This document shows positions 36,775 to 48,600 of a DNA stretch of 64,000 nt, one piece after another. This DNA is from Scleromitrula shiraiana (lineage: Eukaryota > Ascomycota > Leotiomycetes > Helotiales > Sclerotiniaceae): the NCBI GenBank assembly GCA_028455995.1, contig JABELC010000009.1:2115342-2179341 (forward strand), in the 5' to 3' direction. A model generated the notes under the pieces. The model did not search any database and was not told where the DNA came from. It worked only from the letters and a program-made list of their open reading frames with translations. Made by a program: the position numbers and the translations under genes. Positions within the stretch are counted from its first letter, which is position 1. Every line of letters starts with the position of its first letter.

Positions 36775-37122
36775 CCAGGTGAAATTGTCGACGCAACCTG
36801 CGTAGATACATCCGCCGACCGCCAAGTAACTCCCACAACCGTAAACGGACAATTCGTCCTCCTCGTACAACGAACATTCACCGCCGACTTCCGCTCCGAC
36901 CTAGTCAACACACAAGCATGTCTCAGATTCAACGGAACGGATTTCCTAGCCCAGGCATGTGATGGTGCGGACTTTCAACCAGTGACACTTGTTAATGATC
37001 AATTGACTTCGGGGTCGGCTTGTCAGAGTGGTCATGATGGGTTGGCTCAATTAACGATTGATACGACGGGACAAAGTTGTGCCAGTGGTACGACCACTGA
37101 TGTTACCTCTGCTACTTCATAA
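36775..37122 (+). pseudogene. 3' fragment of a gene, possibly a secreted cysteine-containing protein
   Basis: The frame from about 36780 to the TAA at 37120-37122 has normal codon use. It encodes a Thr/Asp-rich sequence with spaced cysteines (DATC, TQACLRF, LAQACDG, GSACQSG, GQSCASG) and a Thr/Ser tail, as in secreted fungal proteins. It lacks a start and signal peptide. The upstream part of the same open frame overlaps the antisense NACHT gene and looks artificial. A CCACCAG before 36779 could be a former splice acceptor. I infer a gene cut at this junction with the NACHT relic. The family is not recognised. Confidence 0.45.
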
Positions 37123-37835
37123 TTGCGTCAAGAGGTTTTGGGAACAGTTGGTTCTATTAATAAGGCGTGCGGATATATTCGAGGTGGGGCCTTCCATTTA
37201 TTTCATTTGGATTAGAGAGGGTGGATTAAAATGATGAATTGGGATTCTCGAAATTTTATTTGATAATTATGGGATTCTTTCTATCACCAACCCAAGTGAA
37301 TAATAAATAAATTTATATGTTTATGTACTAAAACTAATTGGATTAATGTTTTGGAGAGGATTTCTATTCAATTTGAGCAAGGCATGAGTCATTGGCCGCT
37401 GGAGGCTGACGGAGGGCCTCCCGGCGAAGTAACAAATATCATACCGGAAAAGCCTCATTCTCAAATTTTCACGAGTATATAAAGGTAGACATGAAAAATA
37501 GATGTTTGATCATCGGTAACTTTCTGAGTTCTTTAATCATTTGAGAATACGCATATAGTACAGCAAGACAACAGGAAGTTGGCACTACCACAATAACACA
37601 GGCAATATAACGCATCTTCCCGAGGCGATCTTTGTTGTTTGACTTTATTCCTGCTCTGATATTATTTCTTTCTGGTAGCTTCTGTTTTGCAATCACAAGT
37701 GACTTTTCTAAATAGAGAATTCACACGCCTCTAAATCACTTCAAATTCTCAACTTTCTTGACATCCATCCTCGCACCATACCGCCATCACCACGAACAGA
37801 TTACTAAAAATAATAAGAACAAATAACTCAGCATA
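37123..37835. other. Intergenic, upstream of the UBC/F-box gene
   Basis: No supported gene. The final 150 bp are pyrimidine-rich, then A-rich just before the ATG at 37836, as expected of a fungal promoter and leader. Confidence 0.5.
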
Positions 37836-39929
37836 ATGTCCAACATGCTATCCCGCCGTCTCCTCCTCGACATCTCCGACCTCCAACGTAACCCCTACCC
37901 CAACATTTCCCTCCACCTCTCCCCCGACGACCCCACTCTCAAAACCGCATGTCTCCTCCTCCGCGTAGAAGGCTACGGCCTAATCCACACGACCATAGAA
38001 TTCCCCTCCAACTACCCCCTCGCTCCACCCCACATAAGAATGAATTCCGATATCCACCATCCAAATATCTACGGTAGCTATATCTGCGCCTCGATATTGA
38101 ATACCGAGGAGGGATATACGCCTGCATATACGTTGAGGGGCATTGCGATTCAGATGCTTAGCTTTTTTGCTAGCGAGAAGGTGGAGCAGGACCATGGGGG
38201 TGTGGTAAAGATGGAGGGTTATAAGAAACATAATCGGAAGGCATCTGTTTATGTTTGTGAGAAGTGTGGGAGTGGGATGGAAGAGTTTTCAAATTCAGGT
38301 GAGATTTCTTATTTTGTGGTATTTCTTTCTTGGGGAAACAATGACTAATGGGAATGATAGGTGAAGATACAGAAATGAATGATTTGTATGAAGACATCGC
38401 GATGATTGAGAATGAGAATCCTTCCCCAGCCCAACTATTAAATGAAGGGAGGACTATTCAGAAGATGAACTTTCCGAATGAAATCATGCTCATGATCTGC
38501 GATAAATTGGATACCGAAGATCTAATGAGATTCGCCCAATCATGGAGCCGCGTCGGCCAAATAATTACACAGTAAGTTTATACTCCAAATACTCAGATAG
38601 TAAAGCGATGACGATCTCATATAAAACAACAGATATGATATGATTCGAACAAGAGAACTTATATGTTTCTGTTCCAAGCGAGACTACACAGAAACCCAAT
38701 TAGGAATGGGAGTCAACATAATACAAGCAGGACGACAAGGAACTCTAGAATCAGAGTTCGATCTCCTATCCGAAGAAGCATTTCAAAAACACAGAATCAG
38801 AAGATCAGTCCAAAGCCTTCCATTTACCAATTGGCTCGCCTTACCAATCTCCTATCGACACTGGAACACTGTGAAAGATTCGGTAAACAATGATTTAGAA
38901 GCTATTGCACGATCAGCTAAGCTTGGAAATATCCCAAACTTTAAGGTTCTTTATCATTTTATGAACGATGTTGTTGTCAAGCTTAATCAACAAGCTGATG
39001 GGGTGGGTACGAGTTCCAGAGGTGATTATCGATATCAGGAAGATGTTAAAAGTACTTTGACACATGCATCGGAAAAAGCAATTGAATCCTACTTTCACTT
39101 ATTCCACCTGCTACTCTGTCTAGCTGTTGAGGATCCCTCCATCGTTAGATCCGCAAATGAAACGTTGAGTCGATTTATCAATGGCGATACCTCCAAGACC
39201 TCATGTCCAAATCTAGGTCATCTCCTGGTTGCATCCCTAATCAGCGATGTCGACATGTCGGATAAGGTCATAAAATCCATCATCAAAGAAACTATTACGA
39301 GAAATGTCGTCTGGATGCTAGATAAACGCGGCACAAACATGCCAGGATTAAGCTATATCGAACCATCCGCAACATCCCACTACCGACTGCAGAAAACATT
39401 CGAAGCAAGCAAGACATCCTACCGGCTTCTCATGTTCCTAAATCTTTTCAGAAAAACAGCAGTTGGTAGTCCCCGGAAATCCATCATCCAACTACGCGAT
39501 GAGGCATTTCAGCGCCACGGAGCACCACCCACTGGAACGGCAAAGGGACTCGCAGAATCCATAAAGAAAATCCATCAAGTTAATTCATTCCCTCAATTTC
39601 TAAACGCAATGGGTATTGCCGCACCGACGTCCATTTGGTTTACGCAGTTCCTGAAGGATTGCATACAAGATAGTATTGTGAAAGGGTATCATAAGATGCC
39701 GTTTACGCAAGCTCAAGCTTTGTGTATTCGACGATTGGATGAACCGAATGTGGAGGTTGTGGGTGGGTTTAGGGCGGCTGAATGTTGTAGTTCTGATTCG
39801 GTCACTTTCTTTCCTGAATTGGGTAGGAGAGGTGGGGATACGAGACTTGGTCGTGGGAGAGAGTATCGCTATCGAGGGGATTCATATCGAGGGAGGGGGC
39901 TTAGGAGAGGCAGTGGTAGAGGATATTGA
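37836..39929 (+). CDS. UBC-fold plus F-box-like protein with RGG tail
   Basis: Exons 37836-38298, 38361-38571 and 38633-39929 give 656 aa. Introns are 62 and 61 bp (GTGAGA...GATAG, GTAAGT...AACAG). Residues 1-120 are a ubiquitin-conjugating fold with 'IEFPSNYPLAPPHIRMNSDI', HPN (75-77) and the Cys-containing YICASIL (Cys84) followed by 'YTPAYTLRGIAIQMLSFF'. The Cys suggests E2 activity could be kept. A VCEKCGSG pair follows near residue 148. The second exon holds an F-box-like helix set starting 'FPNEIMLMICDKL'. The remaining about 400 residues are unrecognised and helical. The C-terminus has RGRG/RGSGRGY repeats of the RNA-binding RGG kind. Combining an E2-like fold with an F-box-like motif suggests ubiquitin transfer to a recruited target. 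This is inference. Confidence 0.82.
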
Positions 39930-40229
39930 TGAGACAAGGAATAGTAGTTTGTCACTCAAATGGAAAGCGCAATCCATATCCAACTACTCCTGGTTGTGCC
40001 AGGTATTTTCCAGCTAGGCGGTCGTTGCATTATAAGGAATGGGCCATGAAAAATCGAAAGGAGTAATGGCATCGACATCGAGAATAATTCAGATGTGGGA
40101 TATAGAAGCTTAGCGGACACAGATGATCTTCCAATCTAGCATAACAAATAACATCATAAGAAGTATTTGCATTCCATTACTGACTGATTATAACTCTGCG
40201 AATTGGACGACACCACACACTTCACGCAA
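39930..40229. other. Convergent intergenic spacer
   Basis: 300 bp between the stop codons of the UBC/F-box gene and the Cdc25/rhodanese gene. Nothing was recognised other than presumed 3' UTRs. Confidence 0.5.
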
Positions 40230-40950
40230 TCAATAACCCCCCTCCCAAATCTCCTTCCTGTACTTCTCCGTCAACCTCGTATCCGATCCAAACTTCTCCT
40301 GCCATCCTACAAATCCCAAATCTAGTACATAAACCGTTTGTTCTTTGCCCTCTTGCTCTTTATTCTCATCTTCATCCTCCCGTTCTCCATCTTTAACTTT
40401 TATAGAACTATTCTCTTTCTCTTCCTTATCTACCTTCGCCTTGACCTCTTCTTCCTTACTCTTCTTCATAGCCTCTCCAACACCAACACCCTTCCCTAAT
40501 AATCGTTGTCGTTCTCGAATATATCGTAATGCGGCGCTGGGACCTCGTTGTTGGCTCAAAGCGCAGTGAAATACAACGGTTTCTTTATGTTGGAGTTTTC
40601 GGACTAGTTCGGGAATCCTGTAGTCGAGTGTTGCGGAAGGTACGTGGGTAGAATGTTTTATGTGGCCGCCTATGTGATCTGAGAGGAGGTGGGAATGGGT
40701 TGTTAGTTGGAGTTGAAGATTGAGGAAGGGCTGGGGGGATGAGGAGGGAAGGGGTGCGAAGGGATGGTACAAACTGGAATAGGAAGGGATGGAGAGAGAA
40801 AAAACACATACCATCATCGCGGACGTCAATTATAGCTAGATTCTTGGGAGGAGTTGGTTTATCGAGGTTTGAGGAGGCATTAGAAAGGAGAATGCGAGAG
40901 AGCTCAGTGGAGGAGAGGCGGGGTAAAGTTGCGACTGATATGGTAGACAT
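40230..40950 (-). CDS. Cdc25/Acr2-type rhodanese-domain phosphatase (Ibp1/Ych1-like)
   Basis: Exons (minus strand) 40950-40812 and 40678-40230 give 195 aa. The 133-bp intron reads GTATGT...CTCAG and the junction encodes the DVRDDDHIGGH rhodanese signature. The catalytic loop HCALSQQR spans residues 84-91, with Cys85 and Arg91. This is a CX5R loop as in Cdc25, Acr2 arsenate reductases and Ibp1/Ych1. A Lys/Glu-rich insertion (about residues 110-160) precedes the final 'VYVLDLGFVGWQEKF' strand and helix; the family usually has only a short loop there. The ATG of MSTISV at 40948-40950 is preferred, with MRKMSTIS nine bases upstream as alternative. Whether it acts as arsenate reductase or protein phosphatase cannot be told from sequence. 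Confidence 0.83.
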
Positions 40951-42743
40951 TTTGCGCATGAGCTGTCGCGTGTTATAGGGTTATGCAGAGTGTTCAAACG
41001 ACACAAATGTACGGATTTGCTGTAAAGGATCGATTTCAAATATATTATCTTGTGCTGGAGTTTTGTAATGCTAAAATGAATGAATGTTGATTTATTGTTA
41101 TTGTTATTGTTATTATTGTACATACAATATTTTGGTGGGGTGGCTCAGGGGTTCTTGCTTCTTGGTAACTTTGCAGGGATTTGGATGGGGCGCATATAGT
41201 AGTACTTACCGGTAAATATGAACCGTTGAAACTATACTGAGACGACATAGACGACATTAATAACAATCAATCAGGACAACGAAGACAATTTATATTGTAG
41301 GAATCATGAAAAATTGTATATATATCAAATCGAAGTTGAAAATAAAATAACACTACATCGATGTGTCTTGCCATACCTTCATACACATGTCGGGGTGCAG
41401 CCAGGAATAGATAGGGAATCAACGACGACGATATCACGGCTGTACAATCCAAATCGATGAACTAAAGTGTTCGAAACTTAGCAAATTGATTGAAAAAGTA
41501 CCGGCAATGTATTGATTTACAATTGTTGGGAATGAAATACATTGATTCTTGAATCATACTCACACTTACTGACAGAGATCTGTCCTGATGCATTTATCTT
41601 GATTTAAATGTAGCGGCAGGAAGGTGGGAGGCAAAAAAAAATATCAAGAATCTAGAGAAACAGAAGAAAGAGTAAGGTACTCAAAAAGTGGTATTAGTCG
41701 GTGATAATAAGTGTTTAGACGAGGCAGTTACGAAATGGTAGTAGGTACTGTACAGTACATTATGATTGTGGAAGAAACAGATGCGAAGTAAAAGTAGCGG
41801 CAGGAAGGAAGTCCCGTCGGTACCGTAATTAGAAGAGTGCAATTAATTATTACTGGTGAGTGGGTGAAATAGGTTAATTAGATAGGGTGTGTCAGGAAGT
41901 GACTACTGCGGGGTACAAGAGGCGGCAGGAAGGTAATGTCATTGATGATGTAGTTTAATGTTGGAATAGAAGAATGGCGTCGACAGGAAGGTGTTGATGA
42001 AAAGAAAAGTCTTGGTGAAAATATATTGTTGGGGTGGGAAGGTAGTGACTCGTGAAGTGGTGGGGTAAGGAAGCAGCGACGATGACGTTGTAGGTACAAC
42101 TAATTACATCTAAAAGTATATGGTGTGGGGTAAAAGATTGGCGGCGACAGTGAGGTACCGGGAGAAATAATTATTGGTGGCGGGAATGTGTTGGGGTAGG
42201 AAGGTAGTGACTCGTGAGGTGATGGGGTAAGGAAGCAGCGATGACAATATTGTATGTGCAAATAATTACATCTTAAAATATACAATGTGGGGTAGAAAGG
42301 TGGCGGGAACAGTAAGGTGCTGATGGGCGAAAGGTGATGGTAACAGGATGTATTGGAATAGAAAGGTAGTGAGTGACTTGTGAGGTTGGCTATCGAGGCA
42401 GCGAAAATGAGGTTGTGGATACAACTAATCACATCTAACAATATATCTTCATGATCACATTCAATACACAGGTCAATTATAAATCATAGCATGAACAATA
42501 TAATGAGAAGAAATAGGTGGAGTATCATTCTCAAGAAGATGTTATCTAGATACAAAAAAGTCCGAAGAGATTACCATCCAAATCCAACCCATCCCAATCA
42601 AAAATCAAAATACAAAAGTAAATACAAAAGGTTGAATACATGATAGAAAAGAAAGTAAAAGACCCGCCAGTCCTCGAGCACCAGTAAAACCTTCCAGTGT
42701 TTGCTTGACGGCACCGGAAGGAAAGGTCTTACTCTCACACTAT
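40951..42743. other. Intergenic with a degenerate tandem array
   Basis: The region has no supported gene. It includes the divergent side of the Cdc25/rhodanese gene, TTA/TTG repeats near 41095-41125, and the 162-bp-period repeat listed separately. Short minus-strand frames in the repeat are products of its composition. Confidence 0.5.
41880..42440. repeat. Degenerate tandem repeat, about 162-bp period
   Basis: Units beginning GGTAGTGACTCGTGARG recur at 42041, 42203 and 42365 (spacing 162 and 162 bp), with a weaker copy near 41890. Each carries TGGGGTAAGGAAGCAGCGA-like and AATTACATCT-like blocks in the same order. Copies have diverged by substitutions and small indels. No inverted ends were seen, and GGCAGGAAGG is a common sub-motif also outside the array (41612, 41798). 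Confidence 0.7.
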
Positions 42744-43229
42744 CTAAAGGCATCCAAAAAACACTGTGCAAACCTTCAAAATCATCTTTCCAACCTTGTT
42801 GATTGTTGGTACTTGCTCGACATCTCTCTGCTCAGCTCTAGCCTCAGTTGAGACAGAAGAGGTGGATTGTATGGTTGAGTCGAAAATGCTAGTGGAGCTA
42901 CTAGTAGCACTAGGTGAGGAATTCAAATAGAGGATTCGAAGGGAGAGGTTTTCGTGGATGGTGGCGAGGTGGCCCTCGAGGGTCTCGTCTTTGAGTCGGT
43001 TGACGGCTTTTGTGTGTCGGAGCCAATGTTTGTTGGTTGTGTGTCTGGCGATCGATTCGTCGTGGCTCGATTCGTCGTGGCTCGATTCGTCGTGGCTCGA
43101 TTCGTCGTAATAGGAGGCGTTTACCATGTCGCTCGTGGTGGCGGGGCGAGGGGCACGGCGATCAGTGCTGGCGAGTTTGGCGGGCATTTGGAGGTCGGCC
43201 CTGGCGGGAGTTGGCTGAGGAATTGACAT
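42744..43229 (-). CDS. Hypothetical protein with DESSH repeat
   Basis: One exon of 161 aa with no recognised domain. It starts MSIPQPTPARADLQMPAKL. Residues 42-59 contain three exact DESSH pentapeptide repeats, coded by a 15-bp tandem repeat, and a fourth DES. A central helix-prone segment (HWLRHTKAVNRLKDETLEGH, then LATIHENLSLRILYL) is followed by a Ser/Thr-rich stretch and a hydrophobic Cys-ending tail (VGKMILKVCTVFFGCL). The tail could be a weak membrane or lipidation segment. Codon use is like that of neighbouring genes. A purine/pyrimidine-skewed segment upstream (43229-43400) could be its promoter. Real gene likely; function unknown. Confidence 0.5.
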   Translation of the reverse strand: MSIPQPTPARADLQMPAKLASTDRRAPRPATTSDMVNASYYDESSHDESSHDESSHDESIARHTTNKHWLRHTKAVNRLKDETLEGHLATIHENLSLRILYLNSSPSATSSSTSIFDSTIQSTSSVSTEARAEQRDVEQVPTINKVGKMILKVCTVFFGCL

Positions 43230-43559
43230 TTTGGATTGCCGATAAATTTAGTGTGTATATAACTGAGATTCGAGGGACTAGTCAGAATATATGTTGAGGT
43301 AGATATTGGATTTTTCGAAATGTCCTGATTTTTTGAAAGTTTAGGGAGGGGAGGGGAGAGGGGTTCTTATAGATTTCCAACTCGCCAAGTTTTTGCAACA
43401 GAGTCAGTCGAAGCGTCATATGAAGGTATGAACTTTCACTTCAAACTCTAATCTACGCCAGCGTTGATTCTAAATGATGATATATTGATTTATTTGGGAT
43501 TTATCGCTCATCGACCCCGGCAATGGAGCTATACTAACAAGTGCCGATAGAAGGCCACA

Positions 43560-44060
43560 ACGCGGGGTATAGTAAATCACCGAAGCAGACCCATGTTAGA
43601 CTCTCATCGACAATACTATTGCGAAAGTAAAACCAATAGTATCGAGATTGGTGACGTGATGAACGGAAACATCCGAGAGAAGCGGCTAAAAGCTGAAAGA
43701 ACCTGTGTTAGACTTTCATCAACAGTACTATTGTAGAGGGGAGAGTGATCACAAGGTATGAAAAGGAGAGAGTCAGTTCATTTCAAAACGCACTTCTAGA
43801 CGCTACAAGGAATCGACGATGTCATGAGCCGAATCATCCCAGGTTGGAGCATCGATACTACAGCAAACACATATCAGACTATCGTCAATACTACTTCAAT
43901 CAACAAGACTGATCACAAAAGAGTAAAAAAAGTTGATTGCTTTGTCTGGTATTCGTTTGATGAATTTTCTATACGTCTATGAAGTGATGAGCCGAAGCAT
44001 CCTAGAAAGGGGTTTTGAAGCGAACCCAGATCAATCGGATTTCTCATCCACAGTACTACT
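43560..44060. repeat. Degenerate repeats around a TCATCGACAATACTATT-like core
   Basis: Related cores occur near 43600, 43712, 43880 and 44045, of the form GTTAGACTYTCATCRACAGTACTATT. Each is accompanied by a GTGATGAGCCGAAGCATCC-like block. Spacing is irregular (about 110-170 bp), so this is an eroded tandem array. Function unknown. Confidence 0.55.
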
Positions 44061-45489
44061 CGTATGAGGTCTTGGGGGAGATTCCAAACTCCGGATCATT
44101 GGATCTAAATGCCAATAGTTGATTTGAGTTATGGAACTACATAACATACTAACTTTGCTTGTTGATGATTTCGTATTGGAATCGACTATCACAGTTTGTT
44201 GATTCGCTAAGCTAACCTATCTGGGCAACTTTGAACTAAGGGATGGAAACACATGGAAATTGTAGAAGTGGCCGCTTCGACTCGTACCATAGTACTGTCT
44301 TGGATACCAGACTAAAAACCATACTATGTGATGTAAACTATATTTACAATGACTAAACAATAAGGGCTCGAAGTCGACGGCGCCGGAGACATATCAAATC
44401 GCATATACCGAATGTCCGAGATTCTGGGGTACAAAAAGAAGAGTACTTTTATGACTAATTGTATTACCTATACCTATTGCTGCTCAACCCGAGTTGCATA
44501 ACCGCCAAGTATTGGACCTATTATGAGGTTTTGAAATGGCCATACTGTGAGCGTGTACTGTTATATGAGAGGGGTTGAAAGTATTTTGATATCATAGCAA
44601 TAAATATGTACCCTGGAGCATGAGTACAAAAGCACAAACATAACAACGTTTGATGATAGAATGGCGTAAACTAGATTTTCAAATTCCCTTTTGAAGAAGT
44701 TATTATGCGATTTCTGACGTTCGAGTTGTTCAATCCTGACTGTCCGTTCGGTTAAAATACAATTAATTTGTATATACTGCAACCTAACATTATCTTGAAC
44801 AAACATTTAGAATTAAATGCACTTAGAACTATTTCAAAATCCGTACACAATACAGGCATTCAAAGAGAATTGATTGGGCGGACATTAGAAAAGGGGCTGA
44901 CTCGATTGCGTGACAGTCACAATATTGGTAGATGCCAGTCAAAAATAGTATTATAACATGTCATTTGATATAAACATTGCAGTTATGGGACTAGACTAGA
45001 ATGGTATTATGGTAACTGATATTAAAAGCGCATCCAAGTTGGAATGCTTTAGTATGTAAATTTGAATTTTCTAAATAGACAATTTTGAAGCATTCCATTT
45101 GAATTCATATATTAGAGCCATTTAAATAAGCAATATTAAAGTATTCCCAAGCAAACTCTAGTGTTTAGTACATTTTTAATAAAATGTGACATTGGTACGA
45201 GAACGCGTTATTTGAGGTAATATGAAATTCAAGAATATTTACTAAGATAGATATTGAATCATAAATACTATATACTATAGTGGTGCGTATTCAAAATGTG
45301 AGATATAATAATCATAGCATTGAAACGTTGTATTCAATTCCAGCCCTAACGTGGTCAAAGTCCCTCATCTGCTTGATCATCCTCTCTGTTTATTAAGAGG
45401 GGGAGGAGAGGATGAGGTAAGATTTGACAGGATTTGGTAATTTCTATATAGACTCAGAAGATGAGGAGAAGAGGAGGAGAGAAGAGGAG

Positions 45490-45655
45490 GAGAGAAGAGG
45501 GAGAGAGAAGAGGGAGAGAGAAGAGGGAGAGAGAAGAGGGAGAGAGAAGAGGGAGAGAGAAGAGGGAGAGAGAAGAGGGAGAGAGAAGAGGGAGAGAGAA
45601 GAGGGAGAGAGAAGAGGGAGAGAGAAGAGGGAGAGAGAAGAGGGAGAGAGGGAGT
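45490..45655. repeat. 13-bp purine-only minisatellite
   Basis: About twelve head-to-tail copies of GAGGGAGAGAGAA, nearly perfect, preceded by GAGGAGAGAAGAG variants. One strand is wholly purine. Because 13 is not a multiple of 3, all three frames stay open and give spurious Arg/Glu- or Ser/Leu-rich frames on the two strands. Confidence 0.92.
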
Positions 45656-48600
45656 AGGACAGTTTGTCTTGAATCCAATGATAAAGTATATGAATAATAT
45701 TGATATTACTCAATTCTATGATCCTCAAAGGAGACTCTTCAAGTAAAATACAGTGCTTGTATGCAGTGTACACCATCAACTCTCATCCTTGAATCCTAGG
45801 CACGTCTTTTTCATCTGCCGAAGCAATGTACTTAATAATTTCGAATCCTAAACTAAACTCATATCCTAGTAGGCAAGCATAAGATACCACGAAAGAACGT
45901 GACGTGCGTGGCCGAGATGGAGAGTTGGCTAGCTTAAAGAACGCACGCTAGAAAAGTGTGATTTTCATCAACCCCTGTCTGGAGACTGCCATGGGCGATC
46001 GCCGATCAGGCCCTCAGCGGCACCATGTTGGTGCTACCAAAACTCACGTGACCTACACTTAGATCTTGATTGAGATTTGTCACATACATATTATCACTGA
46101 ATGCCAGTCTAGGATTTATAATAAGCTTTCGAGAGAGAATGAGCCAGATGATGAGGTCCGATGAAGGTACCAATTGGTCTTGGTAGGTAGGTACATATTC
46201 TCATGACTTCCACATGACTCGATGTCACAACTCAATCTCTAAGGAACAACACTAGCAATGATTCCCCAATCAAGCTTCTCAAAAATCTATGCAATAAAAT
46301 CATTACAGGTCAACATCTCAAATTCTTTTGAAATGATAAATGCCAAAAAACAAAACCATCGTGAACCCACTTTCAAAAGCATCATCATTCCCCAAACTGG
46401 ACATGAACAGAAAAGAAAAGAAAAGTAACCTAAGCAAAGTAAACCAGCGAAAAAGCCACGTGTAAAAATGAACCGGACCGGACAAAACTAGTCTCTTCAT
46501 ACGACTTCGGAAGAATACGGACTAAATCAAGTTCAAATCAACATACGCAAATCCACCCACAAGCTAGTCAATGAATGAATGAAAATTTTCCCCATCTTTT
46601 TTCATTTTTAACTCGTTATTCTGCCCATGGGGTTCCTCGGTGCGGTTCTCCTTTGCATAAATGACTAAATTTAACAGAATTGAACTAACATAGCACATAT
46701 CATGAGAATGATACCTAAAGAACATAGTATAACTACAAATGGACGATCGGGAAAATATCCATGAGTACGGGTATCAGCTCAAAAAGACATAAGGCATAGA
46801 CATAAACAAACATGTGTATGTGATTGTCTTATGAGCTGTGATACAGCGCGCGAGATAACGGCCCGTTAATGCCTGACTTTGCATATCCGTATAAGATGTG
46901 TGAGGGAAATAAATGCATGCATGTGAATTGAAAAGCCTATGAATGAATTAATGAATTTTATTGTCGCTGTCGGGTTAGATTTTGTTGTGTACGAGTTTTA
47001 TGTTTCAATATTAACGAGGATTTAACCCTAGAACTAATGATTAAAATCCATTAGTGCGAGGTCGGTATGAGAATAGGCCGCGGGAAAAATGGCGCGCGAT
47101 TTTTGAGGCTGTGTTTGTTTATTGGGGGACGGAAAAAAGGAAATAGATGAATGGTATGATATTGCATGATCTTGATGTTGTATGATAGGAATGGTTTGGA
47201 GAGTATCATTGAATAGATGCGGACGGCGGTTACAGCGTTTAGTTACAGTAATTACCTAGCAAGTTACGACCAGTAGGAAAAATGTTATATTCGTTTAATG
47301 GTACAGTGATAGAGTGTTTGTTACCTTTCTCAATTTGTAATAGCATCATTGTATTTCCGATTCTTCCTTACCAAGGTATCATTATGTATTCGATTTGGTT
47401 TGGAATGATAAATTTTATATCAAATTCAACCTCGATTATATCTTCAAAATGAGAGATATCTTTGTAAGCATAGAAGGAATGAAGGGGAAGAGTGCAATTG
47501 AAGAAATCTTGATGAGAATAGGACCGTTTGGATAAATTATATTGATCATCATTGAATCATTTTCATATATAACTCGTACCATAAGGATATATCTACGACT
47601 CTACTCGTACGGTTTCCTTTCGTTTCATAAGATCTTGATGATATGATATTCCCGGATATATTTCGTTGCACGTACCCTACCGCTATCGATTTCGATCCCT
47701 AAGTTCGATCTCGTTTGCATCTTCCAGGCTGAAAAGGGAGAAAAGGAAGATATCGTGAGTATAAGTGGGTCTTATCGCTCATCTCATCCATTAATGATAT
47801 CGTCATACTCGTATCAATCGTCAACTGCCCAGATGGTTCCAGCTGGAATTAAAACTAGTCATGTTCTTCCACTTGTTACTTGTTGTGGATCTTTTATTAG
47901 TGTGATGGATGTGGAGGCGGAGAGAATTGATTACTCCATTTTGTGTGGAGCTTTACTTTGGAACTATTCGGGCTACTACTGTATGTACTAAAGCCCCATT
48001 CAAATCACTTTTTGAATTTATTGCTAAAATAACTTTAAAGCAAAATATTTTATATTAATGTTTATTAATAAAAACAAATCAAAATTATTCCTAGTATAAA
48101 AAACAATAAAATCATTATATAAATTTTTCAAGTTGAAATTTATAAACTTGTTGAATATAATAATTCAAATATAAATTTTATATACTAGTACTAGTACTAC
48201 TACTAGTGGTAAATACTAGTCAATATTACATTCAATAAATCATTTATTCTAATAATATTATTATTTAAAATTAAAGTTGTATTTAGTACTAGTAGTAAAT
48301 ACTTATTTAACTAATATTTGTAGTTTTAAACACGAAAAAACAGTGATTACTAGAACAAGGCCTAAGTTGTAAGGGCTTATTAGTGTAATGCGTACTATGG
48401 AGTTGATTAGATAGACCTCGGACAAGAATTATTCCACTTCATGTTTTATCTTTATCTCTCATTGTACCGATTCAATTGATTGAATTGTCACGATAGTATC
48501 ATTTTTGAGTGAAAATCCACTAGGCAATTGTAAGATTACTTTCAGCCCATGTTAATTGTTGACTCGAGTGGGAATTGTGGTACTTGGTGAGGCAATATGA

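Noticed and set aside
45424..45657. Arg/Glu-rich and Ser/Leu-rich long frames on both strands
   Set aside because: They are products of the 13-bp minisatellite, which leaves all frames open; no start context or homology.
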